Source: Enterobacter hormaechei subsp. xiangfangensis
Lineage (GTDB): Bacteria > Pseudomonadota > Gammaproteobacteria > Enterobacterales > Enterobacteriaceae
Length of the DNA stretch: 64,000 bases
Assembly: GCF_001729785.1 (NCBI RefSeq)
Contig: NZ_CP017183.1
Span: 248,001 to 312,000 of the forward strand
Direction of reading: 5' to 3'
Of this stretch, positions 42,669 to 51,370 are shown one piece after another (positions within the stretch are counted from its first letter, which is position 1; each line of letters starts with the position of its first letter). Position numbers and translations under genes: made by a program. The notes beneath the pieces are model-generated. The model was not told the origin of the DNA. It did not search any database and saw only the letters and a list, made by a program, of their open reading frames with translations.

Positions 42669-44300
42669 GTGTTGACGTTGTTACACCTGCTCTCCGCAGT
42701 CGCACTGCTGGTATGGGGCACCCATATCGTTCGTACCGGCGTGATGCGTGTGTTTGGCGCACGTTTACGTACCGTTCTCAGCGGCAGCGTTGAGAAGAAG
42801 CCGCTCGCCTTCTGCGCGGGTATTGGCGTCACGGCGCTGGTGCAAAGCAGCAACGCCACCACCATGCTCGTCACCTCGTTCGTGGCGCAGGATCTGGTGG
42901 CGCTCGCCCCGGCGCTGGTGATTGTCCTGGGCGCCGACGTCGGTACCGCGCTGATGGCGCGTATCCTGACGTTCGATCTCTCCTGGCTGTCGCCGCTGCT
43001 GATTTTTATCGGCGTCATTTTCTTCCTCGGCCGTAAGCAAAGCCGTGCCGGGCAGCTTGGCCGCGTCGGTATTGGCCTCGGGCTGATCCTGCTGGCGCTG
43101 GAGTTGATTGTGCAGGCTGTCACGCCGATCACCCAGGCCAACGGTGTACAGGTCATCTTCGCCTCGTTAACCGGCGATATTATGCTGGATGCGCTGATCG
43201 GCGCGGTATTTGCCATCGTCAGCTACTCCAGCCTGGCAGCGGTCCTGCTGACGGCGACCTTAACCGCCGCAGGGGTCATTTCCTTCCCGGTGGCGCTGTG
43301 CCTGGTGATCGGAGCCAACCTCGGCTCTGGCCTGCTGGCGATGCTCAACAACAGCGCCGCCAACGCTGCCGCCCGCCGGGTGGCACTGGGGAGTTTGCTC
43401 TTTAAGCTGGTGGGCAGCCTGATTATTCTGCCGTTTGTGCACCCGCTGGCGAACCTGATGGACAATCTCTCTCTGCCGAAAGCGGAGCTGGTGATCTACT
43501 TCCACGTCTTCTACAACCTGGTGCGCTGTCTGGCGATGGTGCCGTTTGCCGCGCCGATGGCCCGCTTCTGCGAGCGGCTAATTCGTGATGAACCGGAGCT
43601 GGACGCGCGCCTTAAACCGAAGCATCTGGACACCTCTGTGCTGGACACGCCCGCGCTGGCCATCGCCAATGCCGCCCGCGAAACGCTGCGCATGGGTGAC
43701 GCGATGGAAACCATGCTGGAAGGGTTGCAAAAGGTGATGCACGGCGAGCCGCGCGAAGAAAAAGAGTTGCGCAGGCTGGCGGACGATATCAACGTGCTGT
43801 ATACCGCCATCAAGCTCTATCTGGCGCGGATCCCCCAGGACGAGCTGGCGGAAGAGGAATCCCGCCGCTGGGCGGAAATCATTGAGATGTCGCTTAACCT
43901 GGAGCAGGCTTCGGATATTGTCGAGCGTATGGGCAGTGAAATCGCGGACAAATCCCTGGCAGCACGTCGGGCGTTTTCTGTGGAAGGGCTGAAGGAGCTG
44001 GAAGCGCTGCACGAACAGCTGGTCAGCAACCTGAAGCTGGCGATGTCGGTCTTCTTCTCCAGCGACGTGCCGAGCGCGCGCCGCCTGCGCCGCAACAAGC
44101 ATCGTTTCCGCATCCTTAATCGCCGCTACTCGCACGCCCACGTTGAGCGTCTGCATCAGCAGAACGTGCAGAGTATCGAAACCAGCTCGCTCCACCTGGG
44201 GCTGCTGGGCGATATGAAACGTCTCAACTCGTTGTTCTGCGCGGTGGCGTACAGCGTGATGGAGCAACCGGATGAAGACGACGAGCGGGATGAGTATTAA
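42669..44300 (+). CDS. yjbB: Na+/phosphate cotransporter-like exporter YjbB
   Basis: The 543-residue membrane protein equals E. coli YjbB in length. Two Na/Pi cotransporter repeats fill the first ~300 residues, marked by ALVQSSNATTMLVTSF and by SYSSLAAVLLTATLTAAG. A soluble PhoU-like helical domain follows (about 340-540). E. coli YjbB exports phosphate. The GTG at 42669 is preferred because AAGGAGG (42652-42658) is ten bases upstream; the ATG at 42660 lies one base after it, too close to use. Its TAA overlaps the convergent antitoxin stop by three bases. Confidence 0.93.
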   Translation: MLTLLHLLSAVALLVWGTHIVRTGVMRVFGARLRTVLSGSVEKKPLAFCAGIGVTALVQSSNATTMLVTSFVAQDLVALAPALVIVLGADVGTALMARILTFDLSWLSPLLIFIGVIFFLGRKQSRAGQLGRVGIGLGLILLALELIVQAVTPITQANGVQVIFASLTGDIMLDALIGAVFAIVSYSSLAAVLLTATLTAAGVISFPVALCLVIGANLGSGLLAMLNNSAANAAARRVALGSLLFKLVGSLIILPFVHPLANLMDNLSLPKAELVIYFHVFYNLVRCLAMVPFAAPMARFCERLIRDEPELDARLKPKHLDTSVLDTPALAIANAARETLRMGDAMETMLEGLQKVMHGEPREEKELRRLADDINVLYTAIKLYLARIPQDELAEEESRRWAEIIEMSLNLEQASDIVERMGSEIADKSLAARRAFSVEGLKELEALHEQLVSNLKLAMSVFFSSDVPSARRLRRNKHRFRILNRRYSHAHVERLHQQNVQSIETSSLHLGLLGDMKRLNSLFCAVAYSVMEQPDEDDERDEY

Positions 44301-44590
44301 TCCCCAGAGGGTTTGATTGTTAACCCAAGGCCCAATGCTTTCATGACCGCCAGCGTGGTTTTGAGCGTTGGGTTCCCCTTATCACTGAATGATCGATACA
44401 GTTGTTCTCGTGACAGGCCCGTTTGCTGGGAAATGGTCGACATCCCTTTCGCTCGGGCGATGACGCCCAGCGCTTTAGCAATGTACGCTGAGTCACCCGT
44501 CTCTAATGCATCAGCCATAAACACAGCGATTTCCTCGTCATCCACCAGTGCGTTGGCTGGATCGTAGGGTGTTAATTTATGCATGCTCAT
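44297..44590 (-). CDS. Antitoxin of a RelE/HigB-type module (HTH, addiction module antidote family)
   Basis: The 97-residue protein resembles the putative addiction module antidote family. The N terminus LTPYDPANALVDDEEIAVFMADALETGD is characteristic. The helix-turn-helix lies at about 51-90 (MSTISQQTGLSREQLYRSF...NPTLKTTLAVMKALGL). It would neutralise the toxin encoded immediately upstream and repress the operon. AGGAG lies 3 bases before the ATG at 44590 and 9 bases before a second ATG at 44584, so the exact start is uncertain. The stop codon overlaps that of yjbB. This locus takes the place of pepE in E. coli. Confidence 0.88.
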   Translation of the reverse strand: MSMHKLTPYDPANALVDDEEIAVFMADALETGDSAYIAKALGVIARAKGMSTISQQTGLSREQLYRSFSDKGNPTLKTTLAVMKALGLGLTIKPSGD

Positions 44591-44893
44591 TCACTCCTGC
44601 CATTGGGATACATTGCTCAGCATTTTTGCCATAAGTATGTCTCTGGCCTGGCTGCTTTTGTCACCACCACATAACAGCACGATGATGCAATTGCCCTGGT
44701 CCTTAAAATAGACTCTGTAGCCCGGGCCAAAGTGGATCCTCAGTTCACTGATACCTTCCCCCACGGGTCTAATGTCGCCCGCTAAGCCATTTGCCAGCCT
44801 AAAGAGGCGGGAAGCGATAATCGTCTTTGCCCGCCTGTCCTTTAAATTTTGCTCCCAGCGTCGGAAGGATTCTGTCTGAACGATCTCCTTCAT
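44591..44893 (-). CDS. RelE/ParE superfamily toxin (addiction module killer family)
   Basis: The 100-residue basic protein fits the HigB/Gp49-like killer family. It has SFRRWEQNLKDRRAKTIIASRLFRLANGLAGDI, a RELR-like SELRIHFGPGYRVYF core and a CGGDKSSQARDI C-terminal segment. Members usually cleave mRNA, often on the ribosome; the activity here is inferred. GGAGT precedes the ATG. The antitoxin ATG follows directly after its TGA, so the order is toxin first. No frameshift or truncation is seen. Confidence 0.88.
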   Translation of the reverse strand: MKEIVQTESFRRWEQNLKDRRAKTIIASRLFRLANGLAGDIRPVGEGISELRIHFGPGYRVYFKDQGNCIIVLLCGGDKSSQARDILMAKMLSNVSQWQE

Positions 44894-45090
44894 ATTACTC
44901 CCTGTGATTTATAAACTACAAGCAATTGTCTCTGGAGAGTAAAGCTAAAAGGAGTTAGCTCAAGGATAAATAGCCTGACGCTAAATCCTGAAAGCGTCTC
45001 GCAAACTAAAAAACCCGTCTCAGTAACCGTCGGCTAATCTTTTTTTCCAGCCCAAACCTAAGGTATATTTCGCCCTTCACAGGAGAAACT

Positions 45091-45963
45091 ATGCTGCCAA
45101 CTCAATCAACCCGATTAAACAAATACATTAGCGAGAGCGGGATCTGCTCACGTCGCGAGGCTGACCGTTACATTGAACAGGGTAACGTGTTTCTTAACGG
45201 CAAACGCGCCACCATTGGTGATCAGGTGGTACCTGGCGATGTGGTGAAAGTGAATGGTCAGGTCATCGAACCGCGTGATGCCGAAGACCTGGTGTTTATC
45301 GCGTTGAACAAACCGGTTGGGATTGTCAGCACCACGGAAGATGGCGAGCGGGACAACATTGTTGATTTCGTGAACCACAGCAGCCGCATTTTCCCGATTG
45401 GCCGTCTGGATAAAGACTCTCAGGGGCTGATTTTCCTCACCAACCACGGCGATCTGGTCAACAAAATTCTGCGTGCCGGTAACGACCACGAGAAAGAGTA
45501 CATCGTGACGGTGAACAAGCCGGTGACGGACGAGTTCATTCGCGGGATGGGCGCAGGCGTGCCGATTCTGGGCACCGTGACGAAGAAGTGTAAAGTCAGA
45601 AAAGAGGCGCCGTTTGCCTTCCGCATTACCCTGGTGCAGGGCTTAAACCGCCAGATCCGCCGCATGTGCGAGTATTTTGGTTATGAAGTGACGAAGCTGG
45701 AACGCACGCGCATCATGAACGTCAGCCTGTCCGGGATCCCGCTGGGCGAGTGGCGTGACTTAACGGACGACGAGCTGATCGAGCTGTTCAAACTTATCGA
45801 AAACTCCTCGTCCGAGGCGAAGCCGAAAGCTAAAGCCAAACCGAAAACGCAGACGATTAAGCGTCCGGTGGTGAAGGCACCGCAGGCGGAAGAGAAAGGG
45901 CGGGGCAAGCCGGGCAACGGAAAACGCTTTACCCAGCCGGGGCGCAAAAAGAAAGGGCGCTAA
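45091..45963 (+). CDS. rluF: 23S rRNA pseudouridine(2604) synthase
   Basis: The 290-residue enzyme equals E. coli RluF in length. An N-terminal S4 RNA-binding domain (about 7-60, [21 protein letters not shown]) precedes the RsuA-type catalytic domain with Asp107 in [15 protein letters not shown] lysine-rich C-terminal tail (about 245-290) is typical of the protein. It modifies U2604 of 23S rRNA. A TATATT -10 lies at 45064-45069 and AGGAG precedes the ATG. Its stop is adjacent to that of convergent yjbD. Confidence 0.96.
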   Translation: MLPTQSTRLNKYISESGICSRREADRYIEQGNVFLNGKRATIGDQVVPGDVVKVNGQVIEPRDAEDLVFIALNKPVGIVSTTEDGERDNIVDFVNHSSRIFPIGRLDKDSQGLIFLTNHGDLVNKILRAGNDHEKEYIVTVNKPVTDEFIRGMGAGVPILGTVTKKCKVRKEAPFAFRITLVQGLNRQIRRMCEYFGYEVTKLERTRIMNVSLSGIPLGEWRDLTDDELIELFKLIENSSSEAKPKAKAKPKTQTIKRPVVKAPQAEEKGRGKPGNGKRFTQPGRKKKGR

Positions 45964-46236
45964 TTAGCGCCTTCCACGGGTTGATGTATTGGCGGACCAG
46001 GAAAAGGTCGCCTCTGCATCCGGCTTATAAGCCTGCTCTTTTTTCAGCTTGCGGGCTTTTTTCGCCGCAGCCTCACGTTGCGCCATCAGCTTGTCGATGT
46101 ACTCTTTTTTAACCTGATTGGTTTCGGCGTTCGTCAGCGTGCGGCCATGCGCGATGCGGGCGCGGTCGAGAAGCGTTTTAAGTTCGCGCTGCTCGGCTTC
46201 GGTCATGTCTTTCTGGGTCAAACGTGGTGTAGCCAT
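45964..46236 (-). CDS. yjbD: DUF3811 family protein YjbD
   Basis: The 90-residue very basic protein matches E. coli YjbD in length and sequence, from MATPRLTQKDMTEAEQRELK to SWSANTSTRGRR. A central charged helix rich in Lys and Ala (about 40-70) suggests nucleic acid or ribosome association, but no function is established. Its ribosome binding site GGAGG lies inside an 11 bp hairpin that ends two bases before the ATG. It follows the PanS-like gene on the same strand. Confidence 0.92.
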   Translation of the reverse strand: MATPRLTQKDMTEAEQRELKTLLDRARIAHGRTLTNAETNQVKKEYIDKLMAQREAAAKKARKLKKEQAYKPDAEATFSWSANTSTRGRR

Positions 46237-46238
46237 TG

Positions 46239-46266
46239 CTGAAGCCTCCTGATGGGGAGGCTTCAG
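46239..46266 (-). promoter_or_regulatory. Hairpin enclosing the yjbD Shine-Dalgarno
   Basis: A perfect 11 bp inverted repeat (46239-46249 with 46256-46266) has a six-base loop. In yjbD mRNA the 3' arm includes GGAGG, the only good ribosome binding site, and ends two bases before the ATG. No T-run follows on either strand, so it is not a standard terminator. Confidence 0.6.
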
Positions 46267-46286
46267 TGTAAAGCAAGCCGGGACAA

Positions 46287-47231
46287 TTAACCCTGTTTCA
46301 CCGCATCTTTTTTCGGTTGGTCATCAATCGGCTTACCGGACCAGTACCCTGCTAACAGCGAACCGGACAGGTTATGCCAGACGGAGAACAGCGCCCCCGG
46401 TAGCGCTGCCAGCGGTGAGAAGTAAATTTTACCCAGCGCCGCCGCCAGGCCGGAGTTCTGCATCCCCACTTCGATCGCCAGCGTGCGGCAGGTGGATTCG
46501 TCAAAGCCAAACAGCTTCCCGCCCCAGTAACCGCCCAGCAGACCAATAGTGTTATGCAGCACAACCGCGACGATCACCACAAAGCCCACCGAAGCAATGT
46601 GCGATGCGGAACCGGCTACCACGGCGCTGATAATGGCCAGTATGCAGATCATCGAAAACGCGGGCAGATACGGCTCAACCGCTTTCACCACCCGCGGGAA
46701 GAGATGGTGGATCACCAGCCCCAGCGCAATCGGGATCACCACGATTTGCAGGATGCTGAGCAGCATGCCCATCACGTCCACCTGGATATGCGCGTCGACA
46801 TACAGGCGGGTTAACAGAGGCGTGGCAATCACGCCCACCAGCGTGGAAACGGACGAGATGGTGACGGAAAGCGCCACGTCGCCTTTCGCCAGATAGATCA
46901 TGACGTTAGATGCCGTGCCGCTGGCAACGCTCCCCACCAGCACCATCCCGGCGGAAAGGTCGGGCGGCATCTTAAAGGCCATCGCCAGCAGCCAGGCCGC
47001 GAGCGGCATCACCAGGTAGTGCAGGAAAATCCCTGCGGCAACCGGCGCCGGGCGAGACAGCACGCGTTTGAAATCGTCAATTTTCAGATGCACGCCCATG
47101 CCGAACATAATCAGCATCAGCAGCGTGGTGACCCACGGACCAATGCCCGTGAACGTGGCAGGAGTGTAATACGCGAGTACAGAGAGCAGCAGCGCCCATA
47201 ACGGGAACAGCCGGGTGATAGCGGAGAGCAT
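46287..47231 (-). CDS. panS: Bile acid:Na+ symporter family transporter, probably PanS (ketopantoate/pantoate)
   Basis: The 314-residue membrane protein of the BASS family has about ten hydrophobic helices. The crossover-region motifs [23 protein letters not shown] and [22 protein letters not shown] are present. Salmonella PanS, which imports ketopantoate or pantoate, belongs to this family. The identification rests on recalled similarity, and a different organic anion substrate is possible. AAGGA precedes the ATG. It lies between lysC (terminator in between) and yjbD, all on the minus strand. Confidence 0.7.
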   Translation of the reverse strand: MLSAITRLFPLWALLLSVLAYYTPATFTGIGPWVTTLLMLIMFGMGVHLKIDDFKRVLSRPAPVAAGIFLHYLVMPLAAWLLAMAFKMPPDLSAGMVLVGSVASGTASNVMIYLAKGDVALSVTISSVSTLVGVIATPLLTRLYVDAHIQVDVMGMLLSILQIVVIPIALGLVIHHLFPRVVKAVEPYLPAFSMICILAIISAVVAGSASHIASVGFVVIVAVVLHNTIGLLGGYWGGKLFGFDESTCRTLAIEVGMQNSGLAAALGKIYFSPLAALPGALFSVWHNLSGSLLAGYWSGKPIDDQPKKDAVKQG

Positions 47232-47268
47232 AGTGAATTCCTTGCAGTATTGTCGTGTTGTTTTGTTA

Positions 47269-47295
47269 TAAAAAAGCCGGGTCTGTGCCCGGCTT
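47269..47295 (-). terminator. Terminator of lysC
   Basis: On the minus strand an AAGCCGGG/CCCGGCTT stem with a six-base loop is followed by six or more T (plus-strand A-run 47269-47275). It lies 29 bases after the lysC stop. Confidence 0.9.
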
Positions 47296-47324
47296 ATCGA
47301 TATTGTTTAACGTGCTAACGAATT

Positions 47325-48674
47325 TTATTCAAACAAATTCTGATGAAGTTTCTGCACGACCTGCTCGGCCTGATCGGCAGGGACCAGGAAGCAGAGGTTG
47401 TAGCTGGATGCACCGTAGCAGATCATGCGGATATTGAACGGGTCGAGCACGCCGAACACCTCTTTACCCACGCCACAGGCGCGCGACAGCTTGTTGCCGA
47501 TGATGGCCACCAGCGCCAGGTCTTCTTCTACTTCCACACGGCACAACTCGGAAAGCTCAATCAGCAGCGACTGCGTCAGCAGGGTATCACCCGTTGAGGT
47601 TGAACCGGTGGTGTCCAGCGTCAGCGCAATACTCACTTCGGAAGTGGTAATCAAATCTACAGAGATATTGTGGCGCGCCAGGATGCCAAACACTTCTGCC
47701 AGGAAGCCGCGGGAATGCAGCATATTATGGCTGTGCAGGGTAACCAGCGTCTGCTTACGACGCAGGGCCAGCGCGCGGAACAGCGGCGGGTTCTCGGTTT
47801 TCTTGCAGACCAGCGTCCCGCCCGCCTTTGGATCTTTACTTGAGCCAACGAAGACCGGAATGTCGCTGCGCACGGCGGGCAGCAGCGTGGCCGGGTGCAG
47901 CACTTTCGCGCCGAAAGTCGCCATTTCAGCCGCTTCTTCAAAGGCGATCACGTCAATACGTTTTGCCGCAGAGACCACGCGCGGGTCGGTGGTGTAGATT
48001 CCCGGCACGTCCGTCCAGATATCCACGCGGGTGGCGTGCAGGGCTTCGCCCAGCAGCGCGGCGGTGTAGTCGCTACCGCCACGGCCCAGCGTGGTTGTGC
48101 GCCCTTTGGCTTCGCTGCCGATAAAGCCCTGGGTGATCACTATGCCTTCATTCAGGCGCGGGGCAAGCTGCTGGTTAGTCAGCTCAGCCAACGCTTCCAC
48201 GTCCGGCTCGGCGCGGCCAAAGCGGTCGCTGGTGCGCATCACTTTACGCACGTCGAACCACTGCGCCTGAATATTGCGCTCGCGCATGATCTCAACGAAC
48301 AGCAGGGTAGACATTAGTTCACCGTGGCTGACCAGCTCATCGGTCAGGGCGGTAGAGGTTGCCAGCGACGCGGCTTCGGCCAGAGTGGTGATATTTTCCA
48401 GCAGGCGTTCCACTTCCTCACGAATGACGTTCGGGTTTTGCAGACGCTCGAGAATGTCGAACTGAATTTTGCGCAGTGCATCCAGCTTCACGAAACGCTC
48501 GGTCGCTTCCAGTCCTTCAGACAGAGAAACCAGCAGGTTCGTCACGCCGGCTGAGGCGGAAAGTACCACCAGGCGGGTATTCGGATCGGCCAGCACCACA
48601 TCGGCGCTGCGGTTCATGGCATCGTAGTCTGCCACACTGGTGCCGCCAAACTTGGCGACCACAAAACTCGTCAT
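47325..48674 (-). CDS. lysC: Lysine-sensitive aspartokinase III
   Basis: The 449-residue enzyme equals E. coli LysC in length. It phosphorylates aspartate in the first step towards lysine, threonine and methionine. The kinase domain carries VAKFGGTSVAD, the FIGSEAKGRTTTLGRGGSDYTAALL loop and the WTDVPGIYTTDPR motif. Two C-terminal ACT domains (from about 300) bind lysine. GAGG precedes the ATG. In E. coli a lysine riboswitch controls this gene; the leader here appears too short for one. Confidence 0.97.
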   Translation of the reverse strand: MTSFVVAKFGGTSVADYDAMNRSADVVLADPNTRLVVLSASAGVTNLLVSLSEGLEATERFVKLDALRKIQFDILERLQNPNVIREEVERLLENITTLAEAASLATSTALTDELVSHGELMSTLLFVEIMRERNIQAQWFDVRKVMRTSDRFGRAEPDVEALAELTNQQLAPRLNEGIVITQGFIGSEAKGRTTTLGRGGSDYTAALLGEALHATRVDIWTDVPGIYTTDPRVVSAAKRIDVIAFEEAAEMATFGAKVLHPATLLPAVRSDIPVFVGSSKDPKAGGTLVCKKTENPPLFRALALRRKQTLVTLHSHNMLHSRGFLAEVFGILARHNISVDLITTSEVSIALTLDTTGSTSTGDTLLTQSLLIELSELCRVEVEEDLALVAIIGNKLSRACGVGKEVFGVLDPFNIRMICYGASSYNLCFLVPADQAEQVVQKLHQNLFE

Positions 48675-49048
48675 AACAACCTCGTGTCAGGGAATGAATA
48701 GAGCGACCTTGGCACAAGAATGAAGCGAGAACAGGTGCAGGCGCAAAATACGGCCCTATAAATAAAATGCGGGGGAGGTCCTGTCAATGCTGGGATTATG
48801 CGGATTTTTCATGGGGGGGTACCCCTCAGAAACAGGACTTATAACAGGCCCATATTTTATGCTCCTTTTTACCCCTTTTTGACCAACATTTCGCCACGCC
48901 GGAAGGGCGCGACAGCAGCTATACTTTTCGGGTCTTTTCACCTGCGTTTGATGCAGACCAGGGCAATGGCATAAAAACCATCACAATTTTTATTTGCAGG
49001 CGCTACAATCGACCGCAGTCACAATTCTCAAATCAGAAGAGTATTGCT
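48675..49048. promoter_or_regulatory. lysC-pgi divergent control region
   Basis: No gene is seen in this 374-base gap. On the minus strand a perfect -35 TTGACA (48787-48782), a 17 bp spacer and a -10 TATTTA (48764-48759) predict a lysC start near 48752 and a leader of about 78 bases. The leader end (CTTGTGCCAAGG and CCTGACACGAGG) resembles that of E. coli lysC. For pgi a -10 TACAAT lies near 49003, without a good -35. An AGTCCTG...CTGAGGGG segment upstream of the lysC promoter slightly resembles part of the E. coli lysine aptamer. Confidence 0.55.
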
Positions 49049-50698
49049 ATGAAAAACATCAACCCAACGCAGACCGCTGCATGGCAGGCACTACAGAAAC
49101 ATTTTGATGAAATGAAAGACGTCACCATCGCGGATCTGTTCGCGAAAGATGCCGATCGTTTCAGCAAGTTTTCCGCCACCTTCGATGACCTGATGCTGGT
49201 GGATTTCTCCAAGAACCGTATCACCGAAGAGACGCTGGCGAAGCTGCAAGATCTGGCGAAGGAGACTGAGCTGGCAGATGCCATCAAATCCATGTTCTCC
49301 GGTGAGAAGATCAACCGCACCGAAGACCGTGCCGTGCTGCACGTGGCGCTGCGCAACCGTAGCAATACTCCAATTATCGTTGACGGCAAAGATGTGATGC
49401 CGGAAGTGAACGCGGTGCTGGAAAAGATGAAAACCTTCTCCGAAGCGATCATCTCAGGTAGCTGGAAAGGCTACACCGGCAAAGCGATCACCGACGTCGT
49501 AAACATCGGTATCGGCGGCTCTGACCTCGGCCCGTTCATGGTGACCGAGGCGCTGCGCCCGTACAAAAACCACCTCAACATGCACTTCGTGTCCAACGTC
49601 GATGGGACCCACATCGCTGAAGTGCTGAAAAAGGTGAACCCGGAAACCACGCTGTTCCTGGTGGCGTCTAAAACCTTCACCACTCAGGAAACCATGACCA
49701 ACGCCCACAGCGCGCGCGACTGGTTCCTGAAAACCGCGGGTGACGAAAAGCACGTGGCGAAACACTTCGCGGCGCTGTCCACCAACGGTAAAGCGGTGGG
49801 TGAGTTCGGCATTGATACGGCGAACATGTTCGAGTTCTGGGACTGGGTTGGCGGCCGCTACTCTCTGTGGTCTGCAATCGGCCTGTCCATCATTCTGTCC
49901 GTCGGCTTCGACAATTTCGTTGAGCTGCTCTCCGGTGCGCACGCGATGGACAAACACTTCTCCACCACCGCGCCTGAGAAAAACCTGCCGGTACTGCTGG
50001 CGCTGATCGGGATCTGGTACAACAACTTCTTCGGCGCTGAAACCGAAGCGATTCTGCCGTACGACCAGTACATGCACCGCTTTGCGGCCTACTTCCAGCA
50101 GGGCAACATGGAATCCAACGGCAAGTACGTTGACCGTAACGGCAACGCGGTGGATTACCAGACTGGCCCAATCATCTGGGGCGAGCCGGGCACCAACGGT
50201 CAGCACGCGTTCTACCAGCTGATCCACCAGGGCACCAAAATGGTACCGTGCGATTTCATCGCCCCGGCGATTACGCACAACCCGCTGTCCGACCACCATC
50301 CGAAGCTGCTGTCTAACTTCTTCGCCCAGACCGAAGCGCTGGCGTTCGGTAAATCCCGCGAGGTGGTTGAGCAGGAGTACCGTGATCAGGGTAAAGATCC
50401 GGCAACGCTGGAGCACGTGGTGCCGTTTAAAGTGTTCGAAGGCAACCGTCCAACTAACTCCATCCTGCTGCGCGAAATCACGCCGTTCAGCCTGGGGGCG
50501 CTGATTGCCCTCTACGAGCACAAAATCTTCACTCAGGGCGCTATTCTGAACATCTTCACCTTTGACCAGTGGGGCGTAGAGCTGGGCAAACAGCTGGCAA
50601 ACCGCATTCTGCCAGAGCTGGGTGACGATAAAGCGATCGACAGCCACGACAGCTCCACCAATGGTCTGATTAACCGTTATAAAGCCTGGCGTGCGTAA
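49049..50698 (+). CDS. pgi: Glucose-6-phosphate isomerase
   Basis: The 549-residue enzyme equals E. coli Pgi in length and interconverts glucose 6-phosphate and fructose 6-phosphate. Active-site segments are [45 protein letters not shown] (Glu355, His386) and [14 protein letters not shown] (Lys514). AGAAGAG precedes the ATG. The gene is divergent from lysC and followed by a strong terminator. Confidence 0.98.
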   Translation: MKNINPTQTAAWQALQKHFDEMKDVTIADLFAKDADRFSKFSATFDDLMLVDFSKNRITEETLAKLQDLAKETELADAIKSMFSGEKINRTEDRAVLHVALRNRSNTPIIVDGKDVMPEVNAVLEKMKTFSEAIISGSWKGYTGKAITDVVNIGIGGSDLGPFMVTEALRPYKNHLNMHFVSNVDGTHIAEVLKKVNPETTLFLVASKTFTTQETMTNAHSARDWFLKTAGDEKHVAKHFAALSTNGKAVGEFGIDTANMFEFWDWVGGRYSLWSAIGLSIILSVGFDNFVELLSGAHAMDKHFSTTAPEKNLPVLLALIGIWYNNFFGAETEAILPYDQYMHRFAAYFQQGNMESNGKYVDRNGNAVDYQTGPIIWGEPGTNGQHAFYQLIHQGTKMVPCDFIAPAITHNPLSDHHPKLLSNFFAQTEALAFGKSREVVEQEYRDQGKDPATLEHVVPFKVFEGNRPTNSILLREITPFSLGALIALYEHKIFTQGAILNIFTFDQWGVELGKQLANRILPELGDDKAIDSHDSSTNGLINRYKAWRA

Positions 50699-50714
50699 TA
50701 AATATGTCATGAAC

Positions 50715-50742
50715 AATGCCGGCGATATGCCGGCATTTTTTT
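50715..50742 (+). terminator. Terminator of pgi
   Basis: A nine-pair AATGCCGGC/GCCGGCATT stem with a five-base loop runs into seven T (50736-50742). Confidence 0.93.
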
Positions 50743-51064
50743 ATCGGATAATTCCTGATGTCTGTTAGTTATCTCAAATTCTGAATCTGAGTTTAATCCG
50801 AAAAAGACGGTAACCCCGTTAATTGCTGAGGTTTATTTTAAGAAAATACGGAGTGGTGCTTTAATGTTCTTATATTATAAATGTTTGATTTATAGTGATT
50901 ATATATTTCCTTGATTCTTTTTTCCTTCCATTTTTAACCATTAGTCTGAAAACCTCATCCCTATTTACCCCCACGGTAAACCCACTGCTTTAGTTGTGTA
51001 TACTCGAATCCGCCTGAATTTCTTTTCGGGCAAATCTCCATTCATTCATTGAAGGGAAATTGTT
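50743..51064 (+). promoter_or_regulatory. AT-rich upstream region of yjbEFGH
   Basis: No gene is seen in these 322 bases. A -10 TATACT lies at 50999-51004 without a recognisable -35, which suggests activator dependence. TAAGAAAATACGGA (50839-50852) partly resembles an RcsB box; E. coli yjbEFGH is under Rcs control. The segment 50860-50940 is unusually AT-rich. The match is weak and the regulatory role is inferred. Confidence 0.45.
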
Positions 51065-51307
51065 ATGAAGAAAGTACTGTATGGCATTTTTGCCATATCT
51101 GCGCTTGCGGCGACGTCTGTCTATGCAGCTCCGGTCCAGGTCGGGGAAGCAGCAGGGTCGGCAGCGACGTCTGCGTCTGCGGGGAGTTCTACCGCAGCCA
51201 GCACCAGCGCCGTAAGTTCAGCCGTGGGTGTCGCGCTGGCGGCAACCGGTGGCGGTGATGGCTCCAATACCGGAACCACGACCACTACGACGACCAGCAC
51301 CCAGTAA
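51065..51307 (+). CDS. yjbE: YjbE, small secreted protein of the yjb exopolysaccharide operon
   Basis: The 80-residue protein matches E. coli YjbE. The signal peptide [21 protein letters not shown] (1-21) is followed by a low-complexity Ala/Ser-rich part. [17 protein letters not shown] segment and a tail of seven Thr plus STQ complete it. It should be periplasmic or secreted. The yjbEFGH operon is linked to an Rcs-controlled exopolysaccharide in E. coli; the role of YjbE is unknown. GAAGGGAAATTGTT precedes the ATG. An intercistronic hairpin separates it from yjbF. Confidence 0.93.
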   Translation: MKKVLYGIFAISALAATSVYAAPVQVGEAAGSAATSASAGSSTAASTSAVSSAVGVALAATGGGDGSNTGTTTTTTTSTQ

Positions 51308-51324
51308 TACCGGGTGTTTTAATC

Positions 51325-51348
51325 ATAACCACACTTCGGTGTGGTTAT
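51325..51348 (+). other. UUCG-capped hairpin between yjbE and yjbF
   Basis: A perfect 10 bp stem (51325-51334 with 51339-51348) is closed by a TTCG tetraloop. The following TTCGCCCC is a poor uridine tract. It may stabilise yjbE mRNA or partly terminate transcription so that yjbE is made in excess over yjbFGH. Confidence 0.65.
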
Positions 51349-51370
51349 TTCGCCCCTTCGGAGAAGAGTC

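Noticed and set aside
49454..50716. Antisense open frame opposite pgi
   Set aside because: Fully covered by the conserved pgi gene, with no independent support.
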